Assembly (NCBI RefSeq): GCF_003385955.1
Contig: NZ_QRDW01000002.1
Span: forward strand, 124,001 to 188,000
From: Aestuariispira insulae
GTDB lineage: Bacteria > Pseudomonadota > Alphaproteobacteria > UBA8366 > Aestuariispiraceae
Length of the DNA: 64,000 bases
Direction of reading: 5' to 3'
Made by a program: the position numbers and the translations under genes. The first letter of the stretch is position 1, and each line of letters starts with the position of its first letter. Positions 1 to 9,079 of the stretch are shown here, one piece after another. The notes below the pieces were generated by a model. The model ran no database searches. It worked only from the letters and a program-made list of their open reading frames with translations, and had not been told where the DNA came from.

Positions 1-443
1 CGCGGTATCAAGGCAGCCCCGAGCGCGTTTGGTGCGGGAAATGCAACTTTGCGGCCGTTGAGTTCCTTGATGGATCGAATCCCGCTATCTTTGCGGACAA
101 CAATAATCCCGGAAAGGGATCTACCAATATCCCTGACTACCGGCAGATATCCGTTTTCGCGATGCGCGACCAGGGCATGGTATGGGTTCGCGTAGGCCAA
201 ATCATAATGGCCTGCCGCCAGCTTCTTCTCAAAATCCGGGATATCCTTAGCATTTTGCAGCGTGACTAAAACACCGCTCTCTTGAGATAGGCTTTCTGCA
301 ATAGGAGCCCATATCTGCTGGATTTTCCGGGCGTCAAACTGGGGGACAACCCCAAGAATCAGTGTTTCGGATTTTGCTGTATTTCCGGAAATGGCTAACG
401 CAAAGAGACAGCTGATCGTTCCCAAACGCTTTATTAATGACAT
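1..443 (-). CDS. PhnD-like phosphate/phosphonate-type ABC substrate-binding protein, C-terminus cut off by the window
   Basis: The reverse strand from 443 encodes 147 residues that run off the window start. The protein opens with a Sec signal peptide (about residues 1-25), then 'LILGVVPQFDARKI' and an 'ANPYHALVAH' segment, both typical of the PhnD family of periplasmic binding proteins that capture phosphonate, phosphite or similar oxyanions. The start is the ATG at 443-441, with a GGGAG ribosome site at 454-450 six bases upstream. An ATG at 448 is out of frame and stops at once. The ligand cannot be read from the sequence. Many such proteins stand alone as sensor partners instead of transporter parts, and no permease or ATPase is visible because the neighbouring DNA is missing. 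Confidence 0.8.
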   Translation of the reverse strand, partial: MSLIKRLGTISCLFALAISGNTAKSETLILGVVPQFDARKIQQIWAPIAESLSQESGVLVTLQNAKDIPDFEKKLAAGHYDLAYANPYHALVAHRENGYLPVVRDIGRSLSGIIVVRKDSGIRSIKELNGRKVAFPAPNALGAALIP

Positions 444-789
444 GGCATACTCCCACGGCCACCACCGCCCGGACCGCCCTTGGTCCACCATCCCATGCCT
501 GAATTAAAATGCTTATTGCTCCCCAATTCATCAATTGAGTTCCTCTATATTAGCAACCAATAATTAACAAAAATTTAGAGATACTCACTTTTTTGTAAAC
601 GCAATGTAACATCAGGTAACCGAGCCATTTACATTCGTTCTTGGTGCCCTAGAACTTTCCAAAATTGACGTCGCAATCCCCAACATTTTCTGGATGTCTC
701 ACTAGTTTGAGATTTTTCATTTATAAATCAGTATCTTAAGATGCTAAGTCTCAAGGCCTGCTCTTTGCTATTCTTTCAATAGCGCCCTG
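444..789. other. A+T-rich intergenic gap
   Basis: About 345 bases without a convincing gene. The stretch is clearly richer in A+T than its flanks. It holds a small inverted repeat, TCTCA-N6-TGAGA, near 695-710. It should contain the promoter of the leftward binding-protein gene. I see no RNA gene in it. Confidence 0.5.
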
Positions 790-1098
790 TTGGCGGCCGC
801 AGACCCTAAATGGCACCATTTCATCGACAGCCTTTCTTCGGCCAGGGTTGCGGACATGGATGATGGCGGCATGGGGAGCCTGCTGTTTGATCCCGATTGC
901 CCGGAAGAGCGGCGTCTCGGTGAGCAGATCAGCGAAGGTGTTTTTTTCGACATCGACGGGGTCGAGGTCTCGGTGGCGCTGAATGTGGACAACCTTGGCG
1001 CGCTGTATGAGTTGGATGTTTGGAAAGTCACCTTCGAAAAGACAATCCAGTTGCCGGATGACATTCGTGAATTCAAGGTGACTGGCCCCGTTCGCTAG
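790..1098 (+). CDS. DUF6984-like protein, probably 5'-truncated
   Basis: The 102 residues carry the core pattern I associate with the DUF6984 family: 'MDDGGMGSL' near residue 23, then an 'ALNVDNLGALYELDVWKV' segment and 'QLPDDI' near the end. Family function is unknown. The only possible starts are a TTG at 790 or a CTG at 787, with no ribosome site, and a stop codon lies in frame at 757-759. Relatives, as I recall them, have about 20 more residues at the N-terminus. I therefore suspect a decayed gene that has lost its start. Its TAG stop (1096-1098) overlaps the stop of the convergent ppk2 gene by two bases. Confidence 0.5.
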   Translation: MAAADPKWHHFIDSLSSARVADMDDGGMGSLLFDPDCPEERRLGEQISEGVFFDIDGVEVSVALNVDNLGALYELDVWKVTFEKTIQLPDDIREFKVTGPVR

Positions 1099-1904
1099 CC
1101 CTGCGCGGCCTTCTTATCCTTCAATTCCTGTTTCAGGGCCTGGGCCATTTCCTCCACTTCCGGGCTGAGCGGCGGGGAGGAGAGATCGACGCCGCGTTTC
1201 AAACGCCGGATCACCGCTTTCAGGATGGCTATCCTGGCATATTTCTTCTGTTCGGAAGAGATTAATATCCAGGGAGCCTTGCGGGTCGAGGTCTCCTTGA
1301 GCATCTGTTCGATGGCGGCCTCATAGTCCGCGCGCTTGGCCCGGTTGCGGAAATCCTCGGTCGAGAGCTTCCAGCGTTTGACCGGGTCATCCATGCGCGA
1401 AACAAAGCGCTTCGCCTGTTCCTTTTCCGAGACATGCAGGAAAAACTTCATCACCGTGATGCCGTCATCGGCCAGCATGCGCTCAAATTCGTTGATTTCG
1501 CGGTAGGCGCGTTTCCATTCCGACGGCTGGGCCAGGCCCTCAACCCGCTCGACCATCACGCGCCCGTACCAGGACCGGTCGAAAATGGCGGTGGCGCCCG
1601 CTTCCGGCAGGCGGCGCCAGAAACGGTAGAGATAATGGTTGTCCTTTTCATGGGGCAGGGGCGCGGCAATGGGCCAAACCCGGCACATTCGGGGGTCAAG
1701 GTGATGGACAAGCCGCTTGATCGCGCCGCCCTTGCCTGCGGCATCCCAGCCTTCAAACACGATCACTGTGCGCAGCCCGGCCCGGAACCTGGCCTGCTGG
1801 ACCACCATCAATTCGCCCTGCAGCCGGCGCAATTCGCCCAGATAGTCGTCGCCGTTATAGAGCTGTTTCAAATTGACAGTTTCCAGCATCGGTTTCTTGG
1901 CCAT
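1095..1904 (-). CDS. ppk2: Polyphosphate kinase 2 (PPK2 family)
   Basis: This 269-residue cytoplasmic enzyme transfers phosphate between inorganic polyphosphate and nucleotides. Visible signatures are the Walker A loop GWDAAGKGG (residues 52-60), the Walker B region FDRSWYGR (108-115) and a basic lid region with 'RFWRRLP' near 95. Length fits single-domain PPK2 enzymes. The ATG at 1904 is preferred because GGGAAA lies about eight bases upstream. An upstream in-frame ATG at 1961 would add 19 residues that look like leader sequence. Family subclass (GDP- or AMP-favouring) is not resolved here. The gene is transcribed alone and meets the DUF6984-like gene tail to tail with overlapping stops. Confidence 0.9.
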   Translation of the reverse strand: MAKKPMLETVNLKQLYNGDDYLGELRRLQGELMVVQQARFRAGLRTVIVFEGWDAAGKGGAIKRLVHHLDPRMCRVWPIAAPLPHEKDNHYLYRFWRRLPEAGATAIFDRSWYGRVMVERVEGLAQPSEWKRAYREINEFERMLADDGITVMKFFLHVSEKEQAKRFVSRMDDPVKRWKLSTEDFRNRAKRADYEAAIEQMLKETSTRKAPWILISSEQKKYARIAILKAVIRRLKRGVDLSSPPLSPEVEEMAQALKQELKDKKAAQG

Positions 1905-1997
1905 CGGATTTTCCCTGTTGATATTCTTGGCGACAGCAGTTTGATCTGTTGCCGGCTGCAAGGCAAATTATAGAGCGGCATGAAAGGGGTGGCATTG

Positions 1998-2702
1998 ATG
2001 GAAATCAGGAAGACCGGCATTGGGGACCTGAAGCGGCTGCAGGATCTGCTGGGACGGGCGGTACTGAATAATATCCGCTGGTGTGAAGCGGTTTGCCGAG
2101 CCCATGGCACAGGCGCTGATATGGAAGCGGGCTGGTGGCGGTTGCGTGGATCACCGCCGCCTTTTTATCCTCATGCCATCAGCCTGAAGAAGGATATTTC
2201 GGTGCCGCTGGATCTGCCGCCCGGTGCAGCGGTCAAGGACAGTTATGACCAATTGGCGTTTGATCCGGCCCAATGGACCCGCCTTTTCGGCGCGCAATGG
2301 TATGGCTGTGAATGGGGGCCGCTGCAGGCAGATGCCGGTGAGGTCATCCGGGCAGATGGACCGGAGGGGCTGGCGGTCTGGCTGTCGGCTTGGGGCGGCA
2401 CACCGGAGGGGCAGGTGATCTTTCGTGATGAATTGCTGCGTAACCCAGCCGTCCGGTTCCTGATGACGGCGGATGGTCTGGCCGGTCTGGCGGCCTATCG
2501 CGAAGGGGAAGAAGGTGCGCGCCTGGTCGGGATTTCCAATCTTTTTGGGGTGATAGAGGGGATTGCCGCCTGCCTGAATGCCCTGGCGAGGCCGGGAGAT
2601 CAATTGGTCGGTTATGGTGATGCGGAGGAATTGGCCCTTTTGGAACCATACGGTTTCCGCGCATTAGGGCCTTTGTCGGTCTGGCTGCGCAAGGCAGGCT
2701 GA
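1998..2702 (+). CDS. Uncharacterised protein, possibly acetyltransferase-like
   Basis: A 234-residue protein with no signal peptide or membrane segment. The N-terminal 'IRKTGIGDLKRLQDLL' resembles the start of GNAT acetyltransferases. The second half, with 'LAGLAAYREGEEGARLVGISNLFG' broken into strand-like pieces, could be a GNAT core, but I cannot point to a clear acetyl-CoA loop. The ATG at 1998 is chosen over the one at 1980 because GGGGTGG sits just upstream. The gene ends at a strong two-part hairpin. Function should be treated as unknown. Confidence 0.7.
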   Translation: MEIRKTGIGDLKRLQDLLGRAVLNNIRWCEAVCRAHGTGADMEAGWWRLRGSPPPFYPHAISLKKDISVPLDLPPGAAVKDSYDQLAFDPAQWTRLFGAQWYGCEWGPLQADAGEVIRADGPEGLAVWLSAWGGTPEGQVIFRDELLRNPAVRFLMTADGLAGLAAYREGEEGARLVGISNLFGVIEGIAACLNALARPGDQLVGYGDAEELALLEPYGFRALGPLSVWLRKAG

Positions 2703-2752
2703 CCGGCAGATCAAAAAAGGACGGGGAGGTTATCCCCGTCCAGGTCTGCCGG
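2703..2752. terminator. Nested hairpin, probable bidirectional terminator
   Basis: An outer perfect stem CCGGCAGA (2703-2710) with TCTGCCGG (2745-2752) encloses an inner perfect stem GGACGGGGA (2719-2727) with TCCCCGTCC (2733-2741). A6 precedes the inner stem on the plus strand and reads as U6 for the minus strand. It separates two convergent genes. Confidence 0.75.
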
Positions 2753-2769
2753 TGTTATTCTTGTATCCG

Positions 2770-3429
2770 TCAGGCGGCCAGATCCATGCCGGCTTCATCT
2801 GTTTTGCCGGTCAGGCTGTCGAGCAGCATATCCATGTCGGTTGGGGCATTGCTTTCTTCCTGGATATCAAGCAGGGCGCGCATCATCTCGCCGCGCATGG
2901 CCATGCGTTCCTGATGCGACAGTTCACCATCGCCATCCAGGTCTGCCTGATCTTCAAACCCTTTGCGGAAGCCCAGACGTTCTTCGCGACTGATCTCGCC
3001 ATCCTGGTCGGTATCCAGGCTATAGAGGATCTGTGCCTGGATATCGGTGCGCGCCGCCGAGATATCTTCCGGCGTTAATTTGCCGTCTTCATCCTGGTCC
3101 AGCTTGGAAAACAGCTGGGTCATGACCGCGTCCTTATCATCGGCTCCGGCGGTCAGGCGGGCTTCCAAAGGCGTGCCTTTGATCCCTTCCATAAACTCGG
3201 CCTCGGTCAGGAAGCCATCCCGGTTGGCATCCATAGCCTCCAGCGCTTTCAGGGAAAGCGGGGCGGAATGGTAGGCCTGGGTCTGTTGGTCGGTCTCACG
3301 CATCAACTGGGCAAAAGATGACCCGTTGCCGCTGACATTCTTCCTGTCATATCCGGCACGGCCATAATCGCCGATCCCTTGCCCCATCAGGCGGTTTACA
3401 AGGGATTGCATGTTATTTTCATTCAGCAT
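2770..3429 (-). CDS. EF-hand calcium-binding protein with four loops
   Basis: 219 residues with four canonical 12-residue EF-hand loops that begin with Asp and end with Glu or Asp: residues 67-78, 111-122, 139-150 and 163-174. All carry the central Gly. Such proteins bind Ca2+ and act as buffers or sensors. There is no signal peptide, so a cytoplasmic location is inferred. The first 60 residues are polar and lack a known domain. The ATG at 3429 has AAGGAG eight bases upstream. The gene stands alone between a terminator and a periplasmic sugar-binding protein gene, so its target is unknown. Confidence 0.88.
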   Translation of the reverse strand: MLNENNMQSLVNRLMGQGIGDYGRAGYDRKNVSGNGSSFAQLMRETDQQTQAYHSAPLSLKALEAMDANRDGFLTEAEFMEGIKGTPLEARLTAGADDKDAVMTQLFSKLDQDEDGKLTPEDISAARTDIQAQILYSLDTDQDGEISREERLGFRKGFEDQADLDGDGELSHQERMAMRGEMMRALLDIQEESNAPTDMDMLLDSLTGKTDEAGMDLAA

Positions 3430-3571
3430 CCTCAGGTCTCCTTACAAGAAAAGAGCGGTTGAAAATGCGTTCTCGGTGGGATTTTTTTGCCGTTCTGGCG
3501 CCCGGAATTGAGTTGCTGGCTATAGAGAAGCAAGTCCCATACCAGTTTTCTGGGAGCCGGTTTAAGGAAGT

Positions 3572-4480
3572 TCAGAAAACTTCCAAATTGGCCATGTTGA
3601 GGAAGGTATGGCCGGTGAAGACCCGGGAGGGCACCGGTTCACCCTGGCGGATGCGGTTGGCCAGCATGACACTTTGATACCCCATTTGATAGGGATCCTG
3701 GATCACGGCACCAAACAGGGCCTCATTTTTGATGGCGGCCCTGATTTTCGGGCTGTCATCGAACCCCACATGGATCGGCCGGTCCTGGGTGAGAATGCTC
3801 AGCGCCTCGATCACGCCTTCTGTTGTGGATTCGTTGGAGGTGAAAACGCCGTTGATTGGCGGGCCTTCATATTGTCCAAACAGCTCCTGCGCGCGCCAGA
3901 GCGCCTCTTCATGGGTGGTGCCCAGATAGGCCTCGATCTGAATGGGCCGCCCTTTTTCAATCATGAAATCGCGAAAACCATTCTCCCTGGCATCGGTAGA
4001 GGTCACGCCTTTCTGCAGTCCCAATAGCGCGATAACGGCATCCGGGGGCAAAATGGCATCCAATTCCCGTGCGGCATCACGCCCGGCCTGGTAATTATTG
4101 GTCATCACCAGGCTGGTGATGCGGGATTGGCCAAAGGCCGGACGGTCAACATAGATGGTCGGCACATTATCTCGGTCCCAGTTGTTGACCAGGGCGTTGA
4201 TGCTGCGGTCAACCGGCGCGATGACAAAGGCGTTGCAGCCATATTTGCGGATCGAGAGCATTAGTTTGATCTGCTGGGCGGTCTCGCCTTCCTGGCGCGG
4301 GGCGCGGAAAACCAGTTTCTGGCCCAGCTCCCGTGCGGCTTCCTGCCCTCCCTCAACCAGGCTGTGCCAGAAATTATGGTGCCATCCGGCGGTGATCAGA
4401 CCGATGCATTTGGCCTGGGCCGAAGACAGCGTCCAGGTGGCAAAAAACAGGCTCAATCCCGCGAGAAAAAATCGGTTCAT
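3572..4480 (-). CDS. Periplasmic sugar-binding protein (RbsB/LacI type, Peripla_BP_4)
   Basis: 302 residues with a signal peptide ending near 'SSAQA' (residue 23). Features are 'GLITAGWHHNFWHSLVEGG' near the N-terminus and 'FVIAPVDRSINALV', 'DRPAF', 'GVFTSNESTTEGV' and 'VGFDDSPKI', the usual order of the type I periplasmic binding fold for ribose-like sugars. The ATG at 4480 has GAAGGA upstream. No ABC permease or ATPase gene adjoins it, so it may serve a distant transporter or a sensor kinase rather than local uptake. The true ligand is not evident. Confidence 0.85.
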   Translation of the reverse strand: MNRFFLAGLSLFFATWTLSSAQAKCIGLITAGWHHNFWHSLVEGGQEAARELGQKLVFRAPRQEGETAQQIKLMLSIRKYGCNAFVIAPVDRSINALVNNWDRDNVPTIYVDRPAFGQSRITSLVMTNNYQAGRDAARELDAILPPDAVIALLGLQKGVTSTDARENGFRDFMIEKGRPIQIEAYLGTTHEEALWRAQELFGQYEGPPINGVFTSNESTTEGVIEALSILTQDRPIHVGFDDSPKIRAAIKNEALFGAVIQDPYQMGYQSVMLANRIRQGEPVPSRVFTGHTFLNMANLEVF

Positions 4481-4637
4481 TATCCTTCTCCGTCAGGCGG
4501 CAATGCTAGTATTCTTCAGCAGGCTATCAACAGAGAATTGATAATTAACTAATATGCAATTGGCTTGCGAAACGACCGGGCGCCGCGTTGACGGCCGGGA
4601 CAGCTGGCGCTTTATCGAGGCGTGAGCAAAAAAAAGA

Positions 4638-4660
4638 GGGGGAAGCATGAAGCTTCCCCC
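4638..4660 (-). terminator. Terminator of the tctCBA operon
   Basis: GGGGGAAGC (4638-4646) pairs perfectly with GCTTCCCCC (4652-4660) around a five-base loop. The A-rich run 4628-4635 reads as a U tract on the minus strand, just after tctA ends. Confidence 0.85.
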
Positions 4661-4692
4661 TTGATCGAGGTGAAACAAGTTGGGGTTGGGGA

Positions 4693-6231
4693 TTACAGTT
4701 CGCCATCCATGGCCAGCCGGTCGCGAAGGCGTTTTGCCCGCATTTCCCGGAAGGTGCCGATCAACGGCGCCATCAGAAGGAGAATGGTTACAATCAGAAT
4801 GGAAAGCGTGATCGGGCGCTCCCACAGGAAGGAGATGCTTTCGTCATTGATGGTGATCGCCCGTCGGAAGTTTTCTTCCATCATGCCGCCCAGGATGAAA
4901 CCCATCAGCATCGGGGCCAGCGGGAAATCCATCAGGCGGATCACGATCGCCACCACGGCTACAATCACCATAAGATGGATGTCAAAGGTGTTGTTGGACA
5001 GGAGATAGACCCCCATTAAGGAGAAGAACAGGATCAACGGGGTCAGGATCTGCCGCGGCAGGGCCAGCAGGCGCGCGATATAGGGAATCAACGGCAGATT
5101 CAGGATCAGCAGGATCACATTGCCGATATACATGGAAATGATCACAGACCAGAAAACGGTCGGGTTTTCCACAAACAGGCGCGGGCCTGGCTGGACACCA
5201 TAGGAAATCAGTGCGCCCAGCATGATGGCCGTGGTGCCGGATCCGGGAATGCCCAGGGTGAGCAGCGGCACGAAAGAGCCGGAGCAGGCGGCGTTATTCG
5301 CGGTTTCCGGCGCGGCCAGGCCCCGCAGGGATCCTTTGCCGAATTTCTCTTTTTCTTTTTTCGGGGCCAGGTTGCGTTCCATCCCATAGGCCAGGAAGGA
5401 AGCAATGGTCGCCCCGGCACCCGGCAGCACGCCGACAAAGAAGCCGAGCAGGGAGCTGCGCCCGACAGTGGGGGCAAGGTCCTTGGCCTCATCCCTGGTG
5501 ATTTTCATGCTGCCCAGCTTGCCCTTCGCGGCAGCCTCGGATTCCTTGGTGTCTGATTGCGGTTTCAAAACCACCATCAGAGCTTCGGACAGGGCAAATG
5601 TCGCCATGGCCAACAGCAGAAAATCAAGCCCGTCATAGAGGTCGGCGATACCGAAATGGAAGCGCGGCACGCCGGTCTGGTCCTGGCCGATGGTGGAGAG
5701 CATCAATCCCAGCAGGGTCATCAGGATCGCCAGCAGGAATTTGCCTTTGCCGGCGAATGCGGAAACCGCCGTCAGGCCCATGATCATCAGCGCAAAATAG
5801 TCTGATGATTGGAAGCTTTTGGAGACACTGGCCAGGGCAGGGGCCGCGATCAAAAGCAGGATCGCCGAAATGGTTCCGCCGGAGAAAGAGGCATAGGCTG
5901 CCAGCGCCAACGCCTTGCCCGCATGGCCCTGCTTGGCCAGGGGATAGCCGTCAAAGGCGGTGGCGACGGTCCCCGCCACGCCCGGCGCATTGATCAGGAT
6001 CGATGATGTGGAGCCGCCGAAAATCGCGCCGTAATAGACGCCTGCCATCAGGATCAAGGCGGTGGAAGGCTCGAAACTATAGGTGATGGGGATCATCAGC
6101 GCGATGGCCGAGATCGGCCCCAGGCCAGGGAGCATGCCGATGAAGGTGCCGGCAAAACAGCCGATGAAGACCATCATCAAATTGACCGGGGTTGCCGCCG
6201 TGGTGATCCCCTGCAAAATTCCTTCAAGCAT
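4693..6231 (-). CDS. tctA: Tripartite tricarboxylate transporter large membrane subunit TctA
   Basis: 512 residues and about 11-12 hydrophobic spans. It is the large permease of a secondary, binding-protein-dependent carrier for citrate-like or other carboxylates in the inner membrane. Characteristic stretches are 'GMLPGLGPISAIALMIP' near residue 31, 'GSTSSILINAPGVAGT' near 73 and 'GVLPGAGATIASFLAYG' near 265. Length matches the family. Its ATG overlaps the tctB stop by one base (TGATG), which suggests translational coupling. It is the last gene of tctCBA and is followed by a strong terminator. The substrate cannot be deduced from the permease. Confidence 0.95.
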   Translation of the reverse strand: MLEGILQGITTAATPVNLMMVFIGCFAGTFIGMLPGLGPISAIALMIPITYSFEPSTALILMAGVYYGAIFGGSTSSILINAPGVAGTVATAFDGYPLAKQGHAGKALALAAYASFSGGTISAILLLIAAPALASVSKSFQSSDYFALMIMGLTAVSAFAGKGKFLLAILMTLLGLMLSTIGQDQTGVPRFHFGIADLYDGLDFLLLAMATFALSEALMVVLKPQSDTKESEAAAKGKLGSMKITRDEAKDLAPTVGRSSLLGFFVGVLPGAGATIASFLAYGMERNLAPKKEKEKFGKGSLRGLAAPETANNAACSGSFVPLLTLGIPGSGTTAIMLGALISYGVQPGPRLFVENPTVFWSVIISMYIGNVILLILNLPLIPYIARLLALPRQILTPLILFFSLMGVYLLSNNTFDIHLMVIVAVVAIVIRLMDFPLAPMLMGFILGGMMEENFRRAITINDESISFLWERPITLSILIVTILLLMAPLIGTFREMRAKRLRDRLAMDGEL

Positions 6232-6710
6232 CAGTAGATCCCCAGTTTGTAGAGCAGTTCACCCTTGGCCAGCCCGCTGTCGAAAACCTCGTTCATCAGA
6301 AACCAGGTTCCACCGGATGCCGCCAGGGAAATGCCGGTGATCAGCAACAGGCGGCGCTCACCCAGCGCATAGATCGCGGCAAAGAGGAAAAATGCGGTCG
6401 AGAGCAGGAAGCCCAATTGATCCAGCACCAGGCCATAGAGCGCCATCAAGGCGATCAGCAGGATGGCCCGGGGCCAGTTCAGCCCGCGGAAGGCGGCAAT
6501 GAAATCGCCGCTGCTATTCTTGTTTGGCAGGATCAGGATGAGGGCCGATACAATGCCCGTGGCCCAGGCCAGGATCAAAGGCATGGTTCTGGCGGTCAGC
6601 AATTCCTCTTCAAAACCGAATGGCAATCGGATATTGCGGGCTGCCATCCCGTAGGCGATGGCCAGGACGAGGAAGAATAACGCCCCGGCCTTTTCCTTGC
6701 TGATAGTCAT
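6231..6710 (-). CDS. tctB: Tripartite tricarboxylate transporter small membrane subunit TctB
   Basis: 159 residues with four hydrophobic spans, the normal size and topology of TctB. It forms the inner-membrane complex with TctA and is less conserved in sequence, so the call rests mainly on topology and on its place between tctC and tctA. The N-terminus starts with 'MTISKEKAGALFFLVLAIAYG', a family-like opening before the first span. It starts 49 bases after tctC ends and overlaps tctA by one base. Confidence 0.92.
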   Translation of the reverse strand: MTISKEKAGALFFLVLAIAYGMAARNIRLPFGFEEELLTARTMPLILAWATGIVSALILILPNKNSSGDFIAAFRGLNWPRAILLIALMALYGLVLDQLGFLLSTAFFLFAAIYALGERRLLLITGISLAASGGTWFLMNEVFDSGLAKGELLYKLGIY

Positions 6711-6759
6711 CGTATCGGTTCCCTCTCCTAGATCTTCTTATTTGTCTGTTGAGCCGGGC

Positions 6760-7743
6760 TTACAGGAAGCCCAGTTCCTTCATCAGGTCGCCGATGACCT
6801 GTTCCTGGCCTTCCAGGAAGGAGACGAATTTGTCGCCCGGATTGTAGATCTCAACCCAGCCGTTACGCTTGCGCACTTCTTCCCATTCCGGGGTGGCATA
6901 CATTTTTTCCAGGGCGGCCTGGAAGGCAGCGACCTTATCGGCGGAAATGCCGGGGGCCGCAAAGAAACCGCGCCAGTTCACGAAGGTGGCGTCCACACCC
7001 TGTTCCTTCAGGGTCGGCACTTCCGGCGCGTCCTTGATGCGTTCTTCGCCGGTCATGGCCAGGATCCGCACTTCACCGGCACGGGCCAGGTCGAGCGCCT
7101 CGGACAGGCCGGTGGAGAGCATGGAGGTCTCACCGGAAAGCAGGCCGGCCATGGCTTTGCCGCCCGCGTCATAGGGAATGTATTTCACTTTTTTCGGATC
7201 ACCGCCCGCCGCCTTGAAGGCATAGGCCGCGACCAGATGGTCCATTGAGCCGCGCGCGGAACCGCCGGCCACCTTGACCGAGCTGGGGTCGGCCATGAAG
7301 TCAGCAATCACTTCGGAGAAATTCTGATATTTGGAATTGTTGGGTACCACGAAAGCGGCATAATCACCGATGGTGCCGGCAACAGGGGTCAGGTCCCGGA
7401 AGGATTGCGGGAAGACCTTGGTCAGCGAGCGGATGACGATCGGGGTGGAATTGACCATCAAAGTGTCATCCTGGCGGCCCGCGGTTTCGATCAAATGGGC
7501 AATGGCCTTGCCACCGCCGCCCCCGGACATGTTTTCATAGGATGCCTGGCCGACGATACCGGCCTTGGTCAGCGCCTCGCCGGTGCCGCGGGCGGTGCCG
7601 TCCCAGCCGCCGCCGGCGCCGCCGGGGATCAGGAAATGGATCTTTTCAACATCGGCCGCCTGGGCGGATGCCATGCCGACAGTCGCGCTGAGGCCGACAG
7701 CGGCCATGGTCGCAACAAAAGAGCGGCGGGAAAGAGTAAACAT
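6760..7743 (-). CDS. tctC: Periplasmic binding protein TctC (Bug family)
   Basis: 327 residues. The N-terminus carries 'SRRSF' followed by a hydrophobic segment and 'AQA', so export could be by the Tat or Sec route. The mature part has the Bug fold hallmarks: 'IHFLIPGGAGGGWDGTAR' near residue 35, 'ENMSGGGGGKAIAHL' near 70 and 'GSARGSMDH' near 160. It binds the carboxylate and hands it to TctAB. The ATG at 7743 has GGAGG nine bases upstream and is the first gene of the operon. Ligand unknown. Confidence 0.94.
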   Translation of the reverse strand: MFTLSRRSFVATMAAVGLSATVGMASAQAADVEKIHFLIPGGAGGGWDGTARGTGEALTKAGIVGQASYENMSGGGGGKAIAHLIETAGRQDDTLMVNSTPIVIRSLTKVFPQSFRDLTPVAGTIGDYAAFVVPNNSKYQNFSEVIADFMADPSSVKVAGGSARGSMDHLVAAYAFKAAGGDPKKVKYIPYDAGGKAMAGLLSGETSMLSTGLSEALDLARAGEVRILAMTGEERIKDAPEVPTLKEQGVDATFVNWRGFFAAPGISADKVAAFQAALEKMYATPEWEEVRKRNGWVEIYNPGDKFVSFLEGQEQVIGDLMKELGFL

Positions 7744-7969
7744 CGAGTGAGCCTCCAGTTAGAAAATTCATTCAAAGCGGGGCATCGCGAATTCGGGCAG
7801 GTCTGACTTTGGCCGACAGCGGACGGACCGGTGCCGGATGATTGCTTCTTAGTCTCCCTGACCGCTTGAATTGTTGTTTTTGCGATGCGGCCACAGTGCC
7901 ACCTTAGGGGGGGAGCCTGTCGTGAACCTGTCACAGGGAAAAAAAGTTGGCTTGCGAATGAAATTCAGC

Positions 7970-9079
7970 TCAGCGCGGAGACAGCGCGCGCTGCCATTGT
8001 TCCAGGATGCGCCGCCGTTTGGCCTGATCCAGATAGACCAGAAGGCCTGGGCCGACCTTGATCGGGCGCAGGTTGTTCCGGTTCATGCCCTGAAGGCCCT
8101 GGGCGGTATGCGGCCCCTGGACTGCCGGGTGGATCGCATTGAATTGTGCGGTATCGGCCATGACCCGCTGACCATGCTCGGACATGAGATATTCCAGGAA
8201 GAGCCGGCCGGCCTCTGGTGCGCGCGCGCCTTTTGGCACCAAGGCAATGCGGGAGAAAACCACGGTGTAATCTTCGGGCAGGATAATGCCGAGATCCGGG
8301 TGATTGTCGATCTGGGAGGCGGCATAGGATCCCAACACATTATAGCCAAGGATGGCTTTCCCGCTGGCGACCTGATTGATGATCTGGGAACTGCTGGGAA
8401 AGAGTGCGACCTGGGTCAGCCCCATCGCCCGGACCAATTCCCATGTGGCGCTGAACTGGCGGTCGTCACGGGCCAGGAACAGATAGCCCAGGCCGCTTTT
8501 TTCAATATCGTAGGTCGCGATCCTGCCCTGAAGCTCTGATCGGTTTTCCAGCAGGAAATCAATCAGCTCGGTCCGGTTCTTCGGCAACGGACGGTTCTGG
8601 AAGGATGGCCGGTGGTAGAGGATGACCGAAGGTTCAAAGGTGATGCCGAAGGCTTCGTTGCGCCACACCGCCCATTCCGGCATGGAAGAGGCGGAAGGGA
8701 CATTGACCCGTTGGGCGAGACCATCATTGGCGAGCTTCATCTGCAGATCCATGGCGGAACTGATGGCGAGGTCGGCGGTCGGCACCTCGCGTTCGATCTC
8801 GCGCAGGATCCGGTTATAGAGCTCCAGGCTCTGCAATTCGTGGTAATGGACCGCGATGGTCGGGTTGAGGGATTGAAAATCCAGGATCAATTCGCGCACG
8901 GCGGAATGATCCGCAGTGCTGTAGACGACAATCCGTTCCGGTCGCTCGTTACCGGCATCCTCGCCTTCGCCAACCGGGATTTTCGGGTTGAGCGGGGCAT
9001 GGCGGAATTCCCGCGCCGCCACCTGGAATGAAGAAACAGTGAAACATAGAAAAGCAATAAAACTGAGAACCAAACGCAT
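7970..9079 (-). CDS. Extracellular solute-binding protein (iron/thiamine ABC type II fold) next to tctCBA
   Basis: 369 residues with a signal peptide ending near 'FQVAA' (residue 22). The segments 'RIVVYSTADHSAVRELILDFQSLNPTI', 'DLAISSAMDLQMKLANDG' and 'GYNVLGSYAASQ' are typical of the type II binding proteins related to ferric-iron and spermidine carriers. No ABC permease lies nearby. In other alphaproteobacteria similar proteins accompany TctDE two-component systems, so a role in sensing the Tct substrate is plausible, but no TctD or TctE is present here. A 226-base gap separates its end from the tctC start. Confidence 0.8.
   Translation of the reverse strand: MRLVLSFIAFLCFTVSSFQVAAREFRHAPLNPKIPVGEGEDAGNERPERIVVYSTADHSAVRELILDFQSLNPTIAVHYHELQSLELYNRILREIEREVPTADLAISSAMDLQMKLANDGLAQRVNVPSASSMPEWAVWRNEAFGITFEPSVILYHRPSFQNRPLPKNRTELIDFLLENRSELQGRIATYDIEKSGLGYLFLARDDRQFSATWELVRAMGLTQVALFPSSSQIINQVASGKAILGYNVLGSYAASQIDNHPDLGIILPEDYTVVFSRIALVPKGARAPEAGRLFLEYLMSEHGQRVMADTAQFNAIHPAVQGPHTAQGLQGMNRNNLRPIKVGPGLLVYLDQAKRRRILEQWQRALSPR

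Noticed and set aside
334-534. 66-residue open frame on the minus strand
   Set aside because: It overlaps the well-supported signal peptide frame of the PhnD-like protein and has no family match.
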